Source: Bacteroidia bacterium
GTDB taxonomy: Bacteria > Bacteroidota > Bacteroidia > UKL13-3
Length of the DNA: 64,000 nucleotides
Assembly (NCBI GenBank): GCA_025454975.1
Contig: JALONK010000002.1
Coordinates: 62,001 to 126,000 of the forward strand
Direction: 5' to 3'
Shown: piece after piece, positions 28,080-36,367 of the stretch
Position numbering within the stretch: the first letter of the stretch is position 1
How the letters are laid out: each line of letters begins with the position of its first letter
The notes under the pieces: generated by a model
The model's input: only the letters and a program-made list of their open reading frames with translations
The model's database searches: none
Told to the model about the DNA's origin: nothing
Program-made: the position numbers and the translations under genes

Positions 28080-28526
28080 ATGAAACTAAAACAATCAATA
28101 CCATTCTTATTGGCTATATTGATGTTTACAGCATGTTCAAATAAAAAAGAAAAAATGCTGATGAAACGTTGGTATGTGGGAGATGTTCGTTTTCCGGCCT
28201 TAAGCAGCGATGTATTAAAAAGTGATACTATGCAAGGTAATTTAATTGACAGGCAGAGGGCTGCATTAAAAGACATCATGATGAAAAATTTATACGAATT
28301 TAAAGATGATGGCACCTACATAACCGGGAATGCTATGGGTACAACCACCGGTAATTGGAAATTAAAAAGTAATGGAATTTTGTTTTATGGAGAAAATGAA
28401 AAGGGTGAGGAAAAAGAAAAAATAATTCCATTCAGCCACTTAAGTGATGACAGTTTGGTTATTCAATTAAAAAATGACCAAACCAGCTATCAAATTGAGT
28501 TATTGCTACTACCAACCGAACAATAA
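28080..28526 (+). CDS. Small lipoprotein, lipocalin-like
   Basis: The protein has 148 residues from the ATG at 28080. An upstream frame back to 27987 would place 31 unlikely residues before the signal and overlap pgk. The signal peptide ends with the lipobox FTAC (Cys19), then SNKKEK. The body ([13 protein letters not shown] ... [12 protein letters not shown] ... [14 protein letters not shown] ... SDDSLVIQL) resembles small lipocalin-like domains in which a mutant or full-length reporter strand order is W-x-FxxDGtY-GxW-l. This is a pattern judgement. It is probably anchored in the outer membrane; the ligand is unknown. It is divergent from pgk. Confidence 0.8.
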   Translation: MKLKQSIPFLLAILMFTACSNKKEKMLMKRWYVGDVRFPALSSDVLKSDTMQGNLIDRQRAALKDIMMKNLYEFKDDGTYITGNAMGTTTGNWKLKSNGILFYGENEKGEEKEKIIPFSHLSDDSLVIQLKNDQTSYQIELLLLPTEQ

Positions 28527-28574
28527 AACACCTAAACCAAATTAATTTTTTATTGTTACTTAATAAAAAAGTTT

Positions 28575-29051
28575 ATGGCACGCGCTTCTCAGTTTATTAT
28601 TGATGCATTACGTAAAACCGCAACTCAATTAAGCCAAGGAAAACCTTATGAATGGGGACACATGGGAAACTGTAATTGTGGTAACTTGGCTCAAACCGTT
28701 CTTAACATGACAAAGGCTGAATTACACCGGTATGCGATGGAACGTCCGGGTGATTGGAACGAGCAACTTAATGATTATTGCCCAAGCAGTGGTTTACAAA
28801 TTGATCAAGTAATTTTCAGCTTATTGGAAAAAGGGTTTTCAACCGACGACCTTCAACAATTAGAGCGGCTAAGCAACCCGGAAATAATGAGTAAATTTAA
28901 ACCATTATATGGGGAGCCAATTTTTAATAAGAGAGAACATGTAATTGCTTATATGCAAATTTGGGCAGATTTGTTGGAAGAAAAATTATTGGGTAATATA
29001 TCGCTTGAGAAGTTATCAGCGCCTGCGGAGTTAGCTTATAGTAAGGTTTAA
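28575..29051 (+). CDS. Conserved protein of unknown function
   Basis: The protein has 158 residues with no signal peptide or membrane segment. I do not recognise a named family. A short region near the N-terminus is striking: KPYEWGHMGNCNCGNLAQTV (residues about 23-42), with two cysteines, one histidine and a conserved-looking glycine pattern that could bind metal or form an active site. A third cysteine is in NDYCPSSG. The rest is helical and charged. It stands 48 bases after the lipoprotein gene and overlaps the end of the convergent flavoprotein gene by 4 bases. It is called a real gene because of its length, ordinary codon use and in-context spacing. Confidence 0.75.
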   Translation: MARASQFIIDALRKTATQLSQGKPYEWGHMGNCNCGNLAQTVLNMTKAELHRYAMERPGDWNEQLNDYCPSSGLQIDQVIFSLLEKGFSTDDLQQLERLSNPEIMSKFKPLYGEPIFNKREHVIAYMQIWADLLEEKLLGNISLEKLSAPAELAYSKV

Positions 29052-30271
29052 GGCTTTCCGGCGTTTATGCCGGCTATATAGCCTGTTGTCCATGCCGCCT
29101 GAAAATTAAAACCGCCGGTAATTCCGTCAATATCCAATACCTCTCCGGCGAAAAATAATCCCTTCACTTTTTTACTTTCCATATTTTTCATGTGCACATC
29201 ATCCAAAAGTAATCCACCACAAGTTACAAACTCATCTTTAAAGGTGGTTTTGCCTTTTGCCGAATAAGTATCGTATAACAGAACATCAACTAAAGCATTA
29301 ACTTCAGCTTTCGAAATATCAGCCCAATTTTTGTCAGCATCAACCCCGGCTTTTTCGAATAAGTAATCCTGAAGGCGCTTACTTAACTGATGGTAAGGGA
29401 ATAAATTTCGCATGTGTTTAGCCGGATTAGCGGCTTTAAGATTCATTAGTTCGTTCCTCACCATATCCTCCTTTTTATCGTTAAGCCAATTAATTACACA
29501 ATTAAACTCGTAGTTTAAATCGGCCAATTCACGCGCTGCATAGGATGATAACTTTAACACGGCCGGGCCACTTAAGCCCCAATGCGTTATTAATAGCGGA
29601 CCTGAAAATTCATATTTTGTATCCTGAATTTTTACCTTTACCGACTGCACACTAATTCCCATCAACGAAGTAATAGGATGGTCGGGAAGATTAAATGTGA
29701 ACAATGAAGGTACCGGACTTGAAATATGATGCCCAAGCCTTTTTAACCAATCAAAACCCTCAGGTTTGGCATAACCACCTGTTGTAACAATTACTCTGTC
29801 GGCATGAATTTTTTCCCCTTTAGATGTTTCTAAAACAAATCCATTAGAAAGTTCGGGTACAATAGCTTTGATATCTGTATTTAAAACAATATTAATTCCC
29901 AACTGAGATGCTTCATTTAATAAACAATCTGCAATGGTTGATGAAGTATCCGTAACAGGAAACATCCTTCCATCCTCTTCAGTTTTTAATTTCACTCCTC
30001 TTTGTTGAAACCATTGAACAGTATCAGTAGTAGTAAATCTAGAAAAGGCACTTTTTAAATGTCGTTCGCCCCTAGGATAAAATCCGGCTAACCTATTATT
30101 TTCGAAACAGGCGTGTGTAACATTACACCTGCCTCCTCCCGACACTAATACCTTACTTAAAAGTTTTGAGGTTTTTTCATAAATAATAACCTCATTATCT
30201 GTATTGGCTTGAGCGGCATGTATTGCAGCAAAAAAACCTGCCGCTCCTCCTCCTATAACTGCTATTTTCAC
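29048..30271 (-). CDS. BaiN/HI0933-family NAD(P)/FAD-dependent oxidoreductase
   Basis: The protein has 407 residues. The N-terminal dinucleotide-binding motif IGGGAAGFFAAIHAAQ is followed by the family marker KVLVSGGGRCNVTHAC, EDGRMFPVTDTSSTI and a second nucleotide region VIVTTGGYAKPE. The C-terminal FFAGEVLDIDGITGGFNFQAAWTTGYIAG completes the HI0933/YhiN-like flavoprotein fold. Members of this group include the bile-acid reductase BaiN, but most have no known substrate, so only the broad class is claimed. It is cytosolic. A minus-strand TATTTTTG at 30276-30283, 5 bases before the ATG, could be a -7 box for a nearly leaderless transcript. Confidence 0.93.
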   Translation of the reverse strand: MKIAVIGGGAAGFFAAIHAAQANTDNEVIIYEKTSKLLSKVLVSGGGRCNVTHACFENNRLAGFYPRGERHLKSAFSRFTTTDTVQWFQQRGVKLKTEEDGRMFPVTDTSSTIADCLLNEASQLGINIVLNTDIKAIVPELSNGFVLETSKGEKIHADRVIVTTGGYAKPEGFDWLKRLGHHISSPVPSLFTFNLPDHPITSLMGISVQSVKVKIQDTKYEFSGPLLITHWGLSGPAVLKLSSYAARELADLNYEFNCVINWLNDKKEDMVRNELMNLKAANPAKHMRNLFPYHQLSKRLQDYLFEKAGVDADKNWADISKAEVNALVDVLLYDTYSAKGKTTFKDEFVTCGGLLLDDVHMKNMESKKVKGLFFAGEVLDIDGITGGFNFQAAWTTGYIAGINAGKP

Positions 30272-30347
30272 GGGGCAAAAATAATTAATTTATCTAATTA
30301 CCTTAATTTTACTGTTTTAACATAATTTCGGATAAAATGTTCATGTT

Positions 30348-31538
30348 ATGAAAAAGGTTTCGCTCTTAGTTGTTTTATTGGCTTTTATTAGTAAATGTTT
30401 TGCTCAAGTAAGTTTTAAGCATTTTCAAACCCTTGATGAAATGCTTAATGCAGCAAAAGAAGAACAGAAGTTTATTTTTATTGATGCATATACTGATTGG
30501 TGTGGTTGGTGTAAGGTGCTTGATCAAAAAGTATTTTCCGATAAATCGGTAGGCGATAGTATACATCGTTATTTTATTCCGGTTAAAATGGAAATGGAAA
30601 AAGAAGAGCTGGGTTATATAATCTCCCTTAAGTTTGCTGTTAATAGTTATCCTCAGGCCCTTATTATTAATCCAAACGGCGAATTAGTGGATATAATTAA
30701 TGGATATTCCCCTCTTGAAAACTATAAAAAATCGCTGACCGATGCCATTGCTAAAACAAAATCAAAGGAGATTATTAAAGGTTATTCAAACAATTATAAG
30801 TTAAAGTATCCCAACTTTTATGTGAAAGGATTTAAATCGCCTAGCCATAAAAAAGAATTAGTTGACAGCGTTACCGTGAATAAGTTTTTAACCCAACAAA
30901 AAGATTGGAATAATGAAGTGGTATGGAACATTTTAAATAAACATGGATATAGCTTAAATCAGTTGAATAAGAATAAATTTAACACACAACTTAATGCATA
31001 CAAAGCTTTATTTGGCGACGAAAGGGCAACACAAGTGTATATGAGAATCTTTAATAAAGATTTTGATTTATTGTTATTAAATCCTGATGAGGACTCATTT
31101 AAGTTAACCTTGGCACAATACCTTAAACCATTAAATAACAATTGGTGGTATCAATATTATTTTACTTCATCTTATTACGAGAAGCATAATAATTATGCCG
31201 CACTAACCTATTTAACTGATAGCGTTATAAAACATACCGAATTAAAAGAATACACAAATCAAATTAATGAAACAGCTTGGAATTTATATAAAACATGTGA
31301 TGATAAGGCGTTGCTTAAAATTGCAATAAACTGGATGAAAGATTATGTACTATTAAATGACCCGGCATATAATTTTATTGATACTTATGCAGCATTATTG
31401 TACAAGACTGGAAATTATACAGCCGCAAAAAACCAAGCCTTACTTGCAATTAAAGTTGGGAAAGCAGATGGTGAAGATGTGGCCGGTACTGAAAAACTAT
31501 TGCTGAAAATTGAAGAGGCTTTAGCATCACCAAAATAA
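30348..31538 (+). CDS. Exported thioredoxin-fold protein
   Basis: The protein has 396 residues with a signal peptide (1-20, ending KCFAQ). Residues about 25-135 form a thioredoxin-like domain with the active site TDWCGWCK (Cys52, Cys55) and the cis-proline region VNSYPQALI (Pro102). CGWC is typical of the DUF255/thioredoxin_7 type rather than classical CGPC thioredoxin. The C-terminal 260 residues are helical and look like degenerate TPR repeats (ALLYKTGNYTAAKNQALLAIK). It probably acts as a periplasmic disulfide reductase or isomerase; partners are unknown. It is divergent from the flavoprotein gene, with a promoter-like TAATTTCG at 30323-30330. Confidence 0.87.
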   Translation: MKKVSLLVVLLAFISKCFAQVSFKHFQTLDEMLNAAKEEQKFIFIDAYTDWCGWCKVLDQKVFSDKSVGDSIHRYFIPVKMEMEKEELGYIISLKFAVNSYPQALIINPNGELVDIINGYSPLENYKKSLTDAIAKTKSKEIIKGYSNNYKLKYPNFYVKGFKSPSHKKELVDSVTVNKFLTQQKDWNNEVVWNILNKHGYSLNQLNKNKFNTQLNAYKALFGDERATQVYMRIFNKDFDLLLLNPDEDSFKLTLAQYLKPLNNNWWYQYYFTSSYYEKHNNYAALTYLTDSVIKHTELKEYTNQINETAWNLYKTCDDKALLKIAINWMKDYVLLNDPAYNFIDTYAALLYKTGNYTAAKNQALLAIKVGKADGEDVAGTEKLLLKIEEALASPK

Positions 31539-31666
31539 ATTTTTTACCCTTAGCTTTTAATCAGATTCAACTGATTTAAAAAAACATGTCGGATAATCTA
31601 TAAATTAACATGAAGGTTATCACTAAAATCTATGATGTATGCCCTGATTATGCTGGATTTTTAGCC

Positions 31667-31674
31667 TAAATTTG
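31667..31674 (+). promoter_or_regulatory. Candidate -7 element of the four-gene signalling operon
   Basis: TAAATTTG is a full match to TAnnTTTG, 26 bases before the ATG at 31700. The -33 position has CTG instead of TTG, so the -33 match is weak. Confidence 0.45.
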
Positions 31675-31699
31675 ACTTACTTTACGACCAAAGTTGAAG

Positions 31700-32824
31700 A
31701 TGAATCCAAATCTAATTATATCAGAATCTACCCTTAGGGCTATTTTTAATGACGCAGTTGATGGGATGATTGTAATTGATGAAAGAGGAATTATCCAAAC
31801 CACTAATCCTGCAGTGTCTAAATTATTTCAATATTCGGATAAAGAAATGACCGGAAATAATATTAGCATGTTAATGCCTGAACCCGACAAAAGTAACCAC
31901 GACAAATATCTTGAACATCACAATAAAACCGGGGAAAGAAAGATTATTGGGATAGGAAGAGAGGTTTATGGGAGAAGAAAAGATGGAAGCTTGTTTCCAT
32001 TTTTTTTAAGTGTGAGCGAGGTGTTTTTAGATGACGGGAAAAGAATATTTGCCGGTGTGTTGAGAGATATTTCTGATTTAAAAAAGGCACAATTTGAATT
32101 GGAAGAATACATGCGTAACCTTGAACAAGCAAATAAAGATTTAGAAGAATTTGCATATATCTCATCGCATGATTTACAAGAACCACTTCGTAAAGTGCAA
32201 GCCTTTGCCGACAGGCTTCAAAAAAGTGATGATACATTATTGAGTGAGGAAGGCAAAGATTATTTGCAACGAATTATTAATGCATCAAATCGTATGCAAA
32301 GGCTTATTAATGATTTGTTGGAGCTTTCAAGAATCTCAAGCAAAGGTGGTAAAACTACTCCCACTTCATTAAATAAAGTTATAAAGGATGTATTAGAAGA
32401 TTTAGAACTATTAATCAGTAGAAACCAAGCTACCATTAATTGCGATGATTTACCTGTTGTACTAGCAGATGATACTCAGATGCGACAGTTGTTTCAAAAC
32501 CTGATAAGTAATGCTATAAAGTTTAAGCGTGATGATGTAGCTCCTGTAATTAACATAAGTATTGATAAGGATGCTGCTGCACGAGAAACCTATCCATTTC
32601 ATATCATTGCTATATCCGACAATGGAATTGGTATTGAAGAAAAATATACCCATAAAGTATTTACAATTTTCCAGCGACTGCATGGGGCCAAGTATGAAGG
32701 TTCGGGAATCGGCCTGGCTGTTTGCAAAAAAATTGTAACCAGGTTAGGAGGTAAAATAACATTAAGCAGCATTCCCGGAGAGGGAACTACATTTTATATA
32801 CAATTAAAGAAATCTAATTTATGA
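31700..32824 (+). CDS. Soluble PAS sensor histidine kinase, FixL-like
   Basis: The protein has 374 residues from the ATG at 31700 (a TTG two codons earlier is possible). Residues about 10-125 are a PAS domain of the FixL type: MLMPEPDKSNHDKYL and GIGREVYGRRKDGSLFP. The FixL heme-ligand histidine aligns with His67, and the FixL FG-loop arginine (R220 in Bradyrhizobium) with Arg87, while the other arginine (R206) is His73. A coiled coil precedes the HisKA domain with phosphoacceptor His157 (SSHDLQEPLRK) and an ATPase domain (NLISNAIKFK, DNGIGIEEKY, GSGIGLAVCKKI). No membrane segment exists, so it is cytosolic. The stop codon overlaps the next ATG (ATGA). Heme binding is inference from the motif. 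Confidence 0.9.
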   Translation: MNPNLIISESTLRAIFNDAVDGMIVIDERGIIQTTNPAVSKLFQYSDKEMTGNNISMLMPEPDKSNHDKYLEHHNKTGERKIIGIGREVYGRRKDGSLFPFFLSVSEVFLDDGKRIFAGVLRDISDLKKAQFELEEYMRNLEQANKDLEEFAYISSHDLQEPLRKVQAFADRLQKSDDTLLSEEGKDYLQRIINASNRMQRLINDLLELSRISSKGGKTTPTSLNKVIKDVLEDLELLISRNQATINCDDLPVVLADDTQMRQLFQNLISNAIKFKRDDVAPVINISIDKDAAARETYPFHIIAISDNGIGIEEKYTHKVFTIFQRLHGAKYEGSGIGLAVCKKIVTRLGGKITLSSIPGEGTTFYIQLKKSNL

Positions 32825-33279
32825 AAGCAGATTCTAAAACAAAAAGTATTCATATTTTAATGGCTGAGGACGATGAAGAGGATAGAATGCTTGCTCAAGA
32901 TGCTTTACGCGAAAGTCGTTTAAAAAACACCTTACATTTTGTAGAGGATGGTGAATTATTAATGGATTATCTATTAAGTAAAGGGCGTTATACTGATGCT
33001 GAAAAATATCCTGCACCGGGTATTATTCTGCTCGATTTAAATATGCCTCGCAAAGATGGTCGAGAAGCACTTAAAGAAATTAAATCGCATGAATTGTTAA
33101 AACGCATACCTGTGGTGGTACTTACAACTTCTAAAGCTGAGGAAGACATTATAAAAAGTTATGACCTTGGTGTAAATTCATTTATAACCAAACCGGTAAC
33201 TTTTGATGGATTAATTAACGTTATGAAAACCTTAGGAACGTATTGGTTTGATATTGTTGAATTACCCATAAAACAATAA
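32821..33279 (+). CDS. Single-domain response regulator, Rcp1-like
   Basis: The protein has 152 residues and is a lone receiver domain: acidic pocket MAEDDEEDRML, phosphoacceptor Asp72 (ILLDLNMPRKDG), Thr in VVLTTSKAEED and Lys in FITKPVTF. The insertion LLSKGRYTDAEKYPAPG before the phosphorylation strand is typical of the Rcp1-like receivers that accept phosphate from soluble PAS or phytochrome kinases. It has no output domain and so likely relays phosphate or inhibits a partner. The ATGA overlap with the upstream kinase points to that kinase as its donor. Confidence 0.93.
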   Translation: MKADSKTKSIHILMAEDDEEDRMLAQDALRESRLKNTLHFVEDGELLMDYLLSKGRYTDAEKYPAPGIILLDLNMPRKDGREALKEIKSHELLKRIPVVVLTTSKAEEDIIKSYDLGVNSFITKPVTFDGLINVMKTLGTYWFDIVELPIKQ

Positions 33280-33286
33280 ATAAGAA

Positions 33287-35293
33287 ATGAATGAAAACTG
33301 TCGTATTTTATTGATAGATGATGATGAGGAAGATTATATCATTACCAAACATTTGCTGCGAAGTATTCCGGGGAAGAAGTGTGAGGTACAGTGGGCAGTT
33401 TCATTCGACGAGGCTACGCCATTTTTAGACCAGTCGGATATATTTTTGGTTGATTATCGTTTAGGGGCAGAGAATGGTTTAGATATTATCAAAAAAATAA
33501 AACAGATAAATGGAGAAGTTCCGGTTATTTTGTTAACCGGTTTATCTGATAAACACATTGATGAAGAAGCCTTAAAGGCGGGAGCATACGATTACTTGGT
33601 AAAAGGTAAAATTGATGCCGAACAACTCGAACGTACCATTAGGTATGCTCTTGAACATGCAAATCATTTGCGTGAAATTAAACAGTTAAATACGGCACTT
33701 GAAAAAAGAGTAACAGAGCGAACTTCCCAATTAACCAAAGCGATAGAAGAACTTGAACAAGCTAATGAATTACTTGCCCGACAAATTGAGGAAAATAAAA
33801 AAGCTAGAGAAGAACTTGAATACCGAGAATTTCTTTTACGCGAAACTCAGCGTGTAGGTAAATCCGGCGGATTTGTTTGGAATATACATGATAATAGCGT
33901 TGACTATGGACATGTATTTACCGAACTTATAGAAACTACTCCGGGAACTTTAGCCAATACACTTGATGGATTAAAAAGTATCATACACGAAGATGACATC
34001 AAGAAATTCAACCAGTTTTGTGAACAAGCAAAACACGCCCAAAAAATTGAACCCATAGAATTAAGATATGTATTACCTAATAAAAAACTAAAGTATGTAT
34101 ACCATGAAGGTAAAATTTATTCTAACCTTTCTGATAAATCATCATATCTGATCGGTTTTACTCAAGATATATCACAACGTAAAATTGCAGAGCAGGAGCT
34201 TTTTAAATCGCAACGCATGTTGGAAGCTTTGGCAAAGAATTATCCAAATGGAGTAATCTGTTTATATGATAAATTTTTACGTTGTGAATTTATAGAAGGA
34301 AAGGAATTAGAAACGCTTAAACTTGGTAAAATTGACTTTTTAGGCAAAACAGTATTCGAAACGTTCAGAGATGATACAGCGGGTATTCATGATGAATATT
34401 TTAGACGAACTCTGCTTGGTGAAAACGCAGTATATGAAGTAATTTACGCAGATAATAATTATTTGATTCATACAACGCCATTAAGAGACAACCTTAACCA
34501 GATTGAACGAATTGTAGTAGTAATGTTAAACATTACTCATATTAAAATGGCTGAAGAGCAAATTCGACAAGCTCTTGATAAAGCTACAGAATTAAGTGAT
34601 ATGAAATCACGTTTTATTTCAATGGCTTCGCACGAGTTCCGAACACCGTTAAGTACTATACTATCATCAGTAAATTTAATGTCGAGATATTTTGAAAGTG
34701 CTGATGAAATAAAATTTAAAAAGCATACGGTTAAAATTAAATCAGCGATAACTAACCTCACAGAAATTTTAGAATATTTTCTTTCGGTGGAAAAGCTCGA
34801 CGCCGGACATTTTCATATTAACCCTGAAATGTTTGAAATGGTTGCGTTTATTAAACAACACATATATGATGTTGAAGACATAAAAAAACCAACCCAAACC
34901 ATCACTTTTGAATCAAACGTAAATGAGGCTGAGGTTTATTTTGATAAAAAAATTATCCGTGCCATCCTTCAAAACCTTATTTCGAATGCACTAAAATATT
35001 CATTTGATAACGGAGTAATATTAATAACATTTAATTTAAACTTACACAACTTCGAGATTCAGGTTAAGGATTCAGGTATAGGCATTCCACAAGAGGAACA
35101 ACGACATTTGTTCGAACGATTTTACCGTGCAAAAAATGTATCAAATATTGAAGGAACCGGAATTGGCCTTAACATGATTAAACGATATATTGATTTATGT
35201 AACGGAAAAATACAATTTACCAGCGAAACCAATAATGGTACAACGTTTACCGTTACCTTACCACGTGAACAACTTGTAACTAAAAATAATTAA
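33287..35293 (+). CDS. Receiver-PAS-PAS hybrid histidine kinase
   Basis: The protein has 668 residues and no membrane segment. Order of domains: N-terminal receiver (about 5-120, Asp56 in FLVDYRLGAENG); a coiled coil (125-185); PAS-like domain (about 185-300); second PAS-like domain (about 303-425); HisKA with His449 (ASHEFRTPLSTI); ATPase domain (NLISNALKYS, DSGIGIPQEEQ, GTGIGLNMIKRYI) to the end. A receiver at the N-terminus means this kinase is itself controlled by phosphorylation, so it probably stands in the middle of the relay, taking input from the upstream kinase or receiver. It starts 8 bases after the Rcp1-like gene. Confidence 0.92.
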   Translation: MNENCRILLIDDDEEDYIITKHLLRSIPGKKCEVQWAVSFDEATPFLDQSDIFLVDYRLGAENGLDIIKKIKQINGEVPVILLTGLSDKHIDEEALKAGAYDYLVKGKIDAEQLERTIRYALEHANHLREIKQLNTALEKRVTERTSQLTKAIEELEQANELLARQIEENKKAREELEYREFLLRETQRVGKSGGFVWNIHDNSVDYGHVFTELIETTPGTLANTLDGLKSIIHEDDIKKFNQFCEQAKHAQKIEPIELRYVLPNKKLKYVYHEGKIYSNLSDKSSYLIGFTQDISQRKIAEQELFKSQRMLEALAKNYPNGVICLYDKFLRCEFIEGKELETLKLGKIDFLGKTVFETFRDDTAGIHDEYFRRTLLGENAVYEVIYADNNYLIHTTPLRDNLNQIERIVVVMLNITHIKMAEEQIRQALDKATELSDMKSRFISMASHEFRTPLSTILSSVNLMSRYFESADEIKFKKHTVKIKSAITNLTEILEYFLSVEKLDAGHFHINPEMFEMVAFIKQHIYDVEDIKKPTQTITFESNVNEAEVYFDKKIIRAILQNLISNALKYSFDNGVILITFNLNLHNFEIQVKDSGIGIPQEEQRHLFERFYRAKNVSNIEGTGIGLNMIKRYIDLCNGKIQFTSETNNGTTFTVTLPREQLVTKNN

Positions 35294-35300
35294 TAGAATA

Positions 35301-36359
35301 ATGAAAAAGATATTATTAATAGAAGACAACTTAGATGTTAGAGAAAACATCGCTGAAATATTAGAAATGGCAGGCTATGAGGTATCTGAAACATCAAATG
35401 GAAAAGAAGGGGTTATTAAAGCTAAACAATTCAATCCTGATTTGATTATATGCGATATTATGATGCCTGAATTGGATGGTTATGGGGTATTAAATATTTT
35501 ATCAGCCGACCCAAAAACAGCATCTATTCCCTTTATTTTCTTAACAGCTAAAGCCGAAATTACTGATATTAGAAAAGGAATGAATATGGGCGCAGATGAT
35601 TATATCACTAAACCTTTTGAAGATGCCGAATTATTAAAAGCAATTGAGGTAAGACTAGGTAAAATGAATACCCTCAAGAAAGATTATTCGCCTTCGGTTG
35701 AAGGAATAGAAGATTTTATTCAAAATGCACAATCTATTGATGATTTAATAAATACGTCGAAGGATAGAAAACGAATGGTGTTTAAAAAGAAACAACCGAT
35801 TTATTCAACAGGAAATATTCCAAGAGGAATTTATTTTATTGAGAAAGGCTCGGTAAAAACTTATCTTACGAATAAGGATGATAAAGATTATATCTCACAC
35901 ATTTATGGTGCAGGTGAATTTTTTGGTTATTTATCTTTATTGGAAGACCAATCATATTCCGATAATGCCGAGGCATTAGAAGAAACAACTGCTTATTTTA
36001 TTCCGAAAGACGACTTTTTTGATTTAGTTACAAAGAATAGATTAATCTCACAACAATTTTTAAAAATATTAACGGGTAATATTATTGAAAACCACGAACG
36101 TATGCTGCAATTAGCTTACAATTCGGTTAGAAAAAGAGTTGCAGAAGGATTATTATTTTTAGAAAATAATTATAACCCTAATAAAGAAACACCTTTTACA
36201 TTTACCGCCAATCGTCAAGACTTAGCCAATATCGTTGGAACTGCTACCGAAAGTGTAATTAGAACTTTGTCTGATTTTAAAGATGAAAAGTTAATTGAAA
36301 TTAAAGGCAGCCATATTACCATCTTAAACAGGGAACGTTTGGTGAACATGAAAAATTAA
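35301..36359 (+). CDS. Response regulator with CRP-type DNA-binding domain
   Basis: The protein has 352 residues. Residues 1-120 are a receiver (IEDNLDVREN, Asp52 in LIICDIMMPELDG, Lys in YITKPF). Residues about 150-265 are a cyclic-nucleotide-binding-like barrel (GIYFIEKGSVKTYL, GEFFGYLSLL). Residues about 270-345 are a Crp-type helix-turn-helix (TANRQDLANIVGTATESVIRTL). It therefore couples phosphorylation to a CRP/FNR-like DNA-binding output. It has only one cysteine, so an FNR-type iron-sulfur cluster is excluded. It is the terminal gene of the signalling operon and is the obvious transcription factor of the pathway. Its targets are unknown. The stop is 8 bases from the convergent membrane-protein gene. 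Confidence 0.92.
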   Translation: MKKILLIEDNLDVRENIAEILEMAGYEVSETSNGKEGVIKAKQFNPDLIICDIMMPELDGYGVLNILSADPKTASIPFIFLTAKAEITDIRKGMNMGADDYITKPFEDAELLKAIEVRLGKMNTLKKDYSPSVEGIEDFIQNAQSIDDLINTSKDRKRMVFKKKQPIYSTGNIPRGIYFIEKGSVKTYLTNKDDKDYISHIYGAGEFFGYLSLLEDQSYSDNAEALEETTAYFIPKDDFFDLVTKNRLISQQFLKILTGNIIENHERMLQLAYNSVRKRVAEGLLFLENNYNPNKETPFTFTANRQDLANIVGTATESVIRTLSDFKDEKLIEIKGSHITILNRERLVNMKN

Positions 36360-36367
36360 TAATACTA

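Noticed and set aside
31559-31576. AATCAG/CTGATT hairpin after the thioredoxin-fold gene as terminator
   Set aside because: Only 6 bp, followed by an A-run rather than a T-run on the coding strand.
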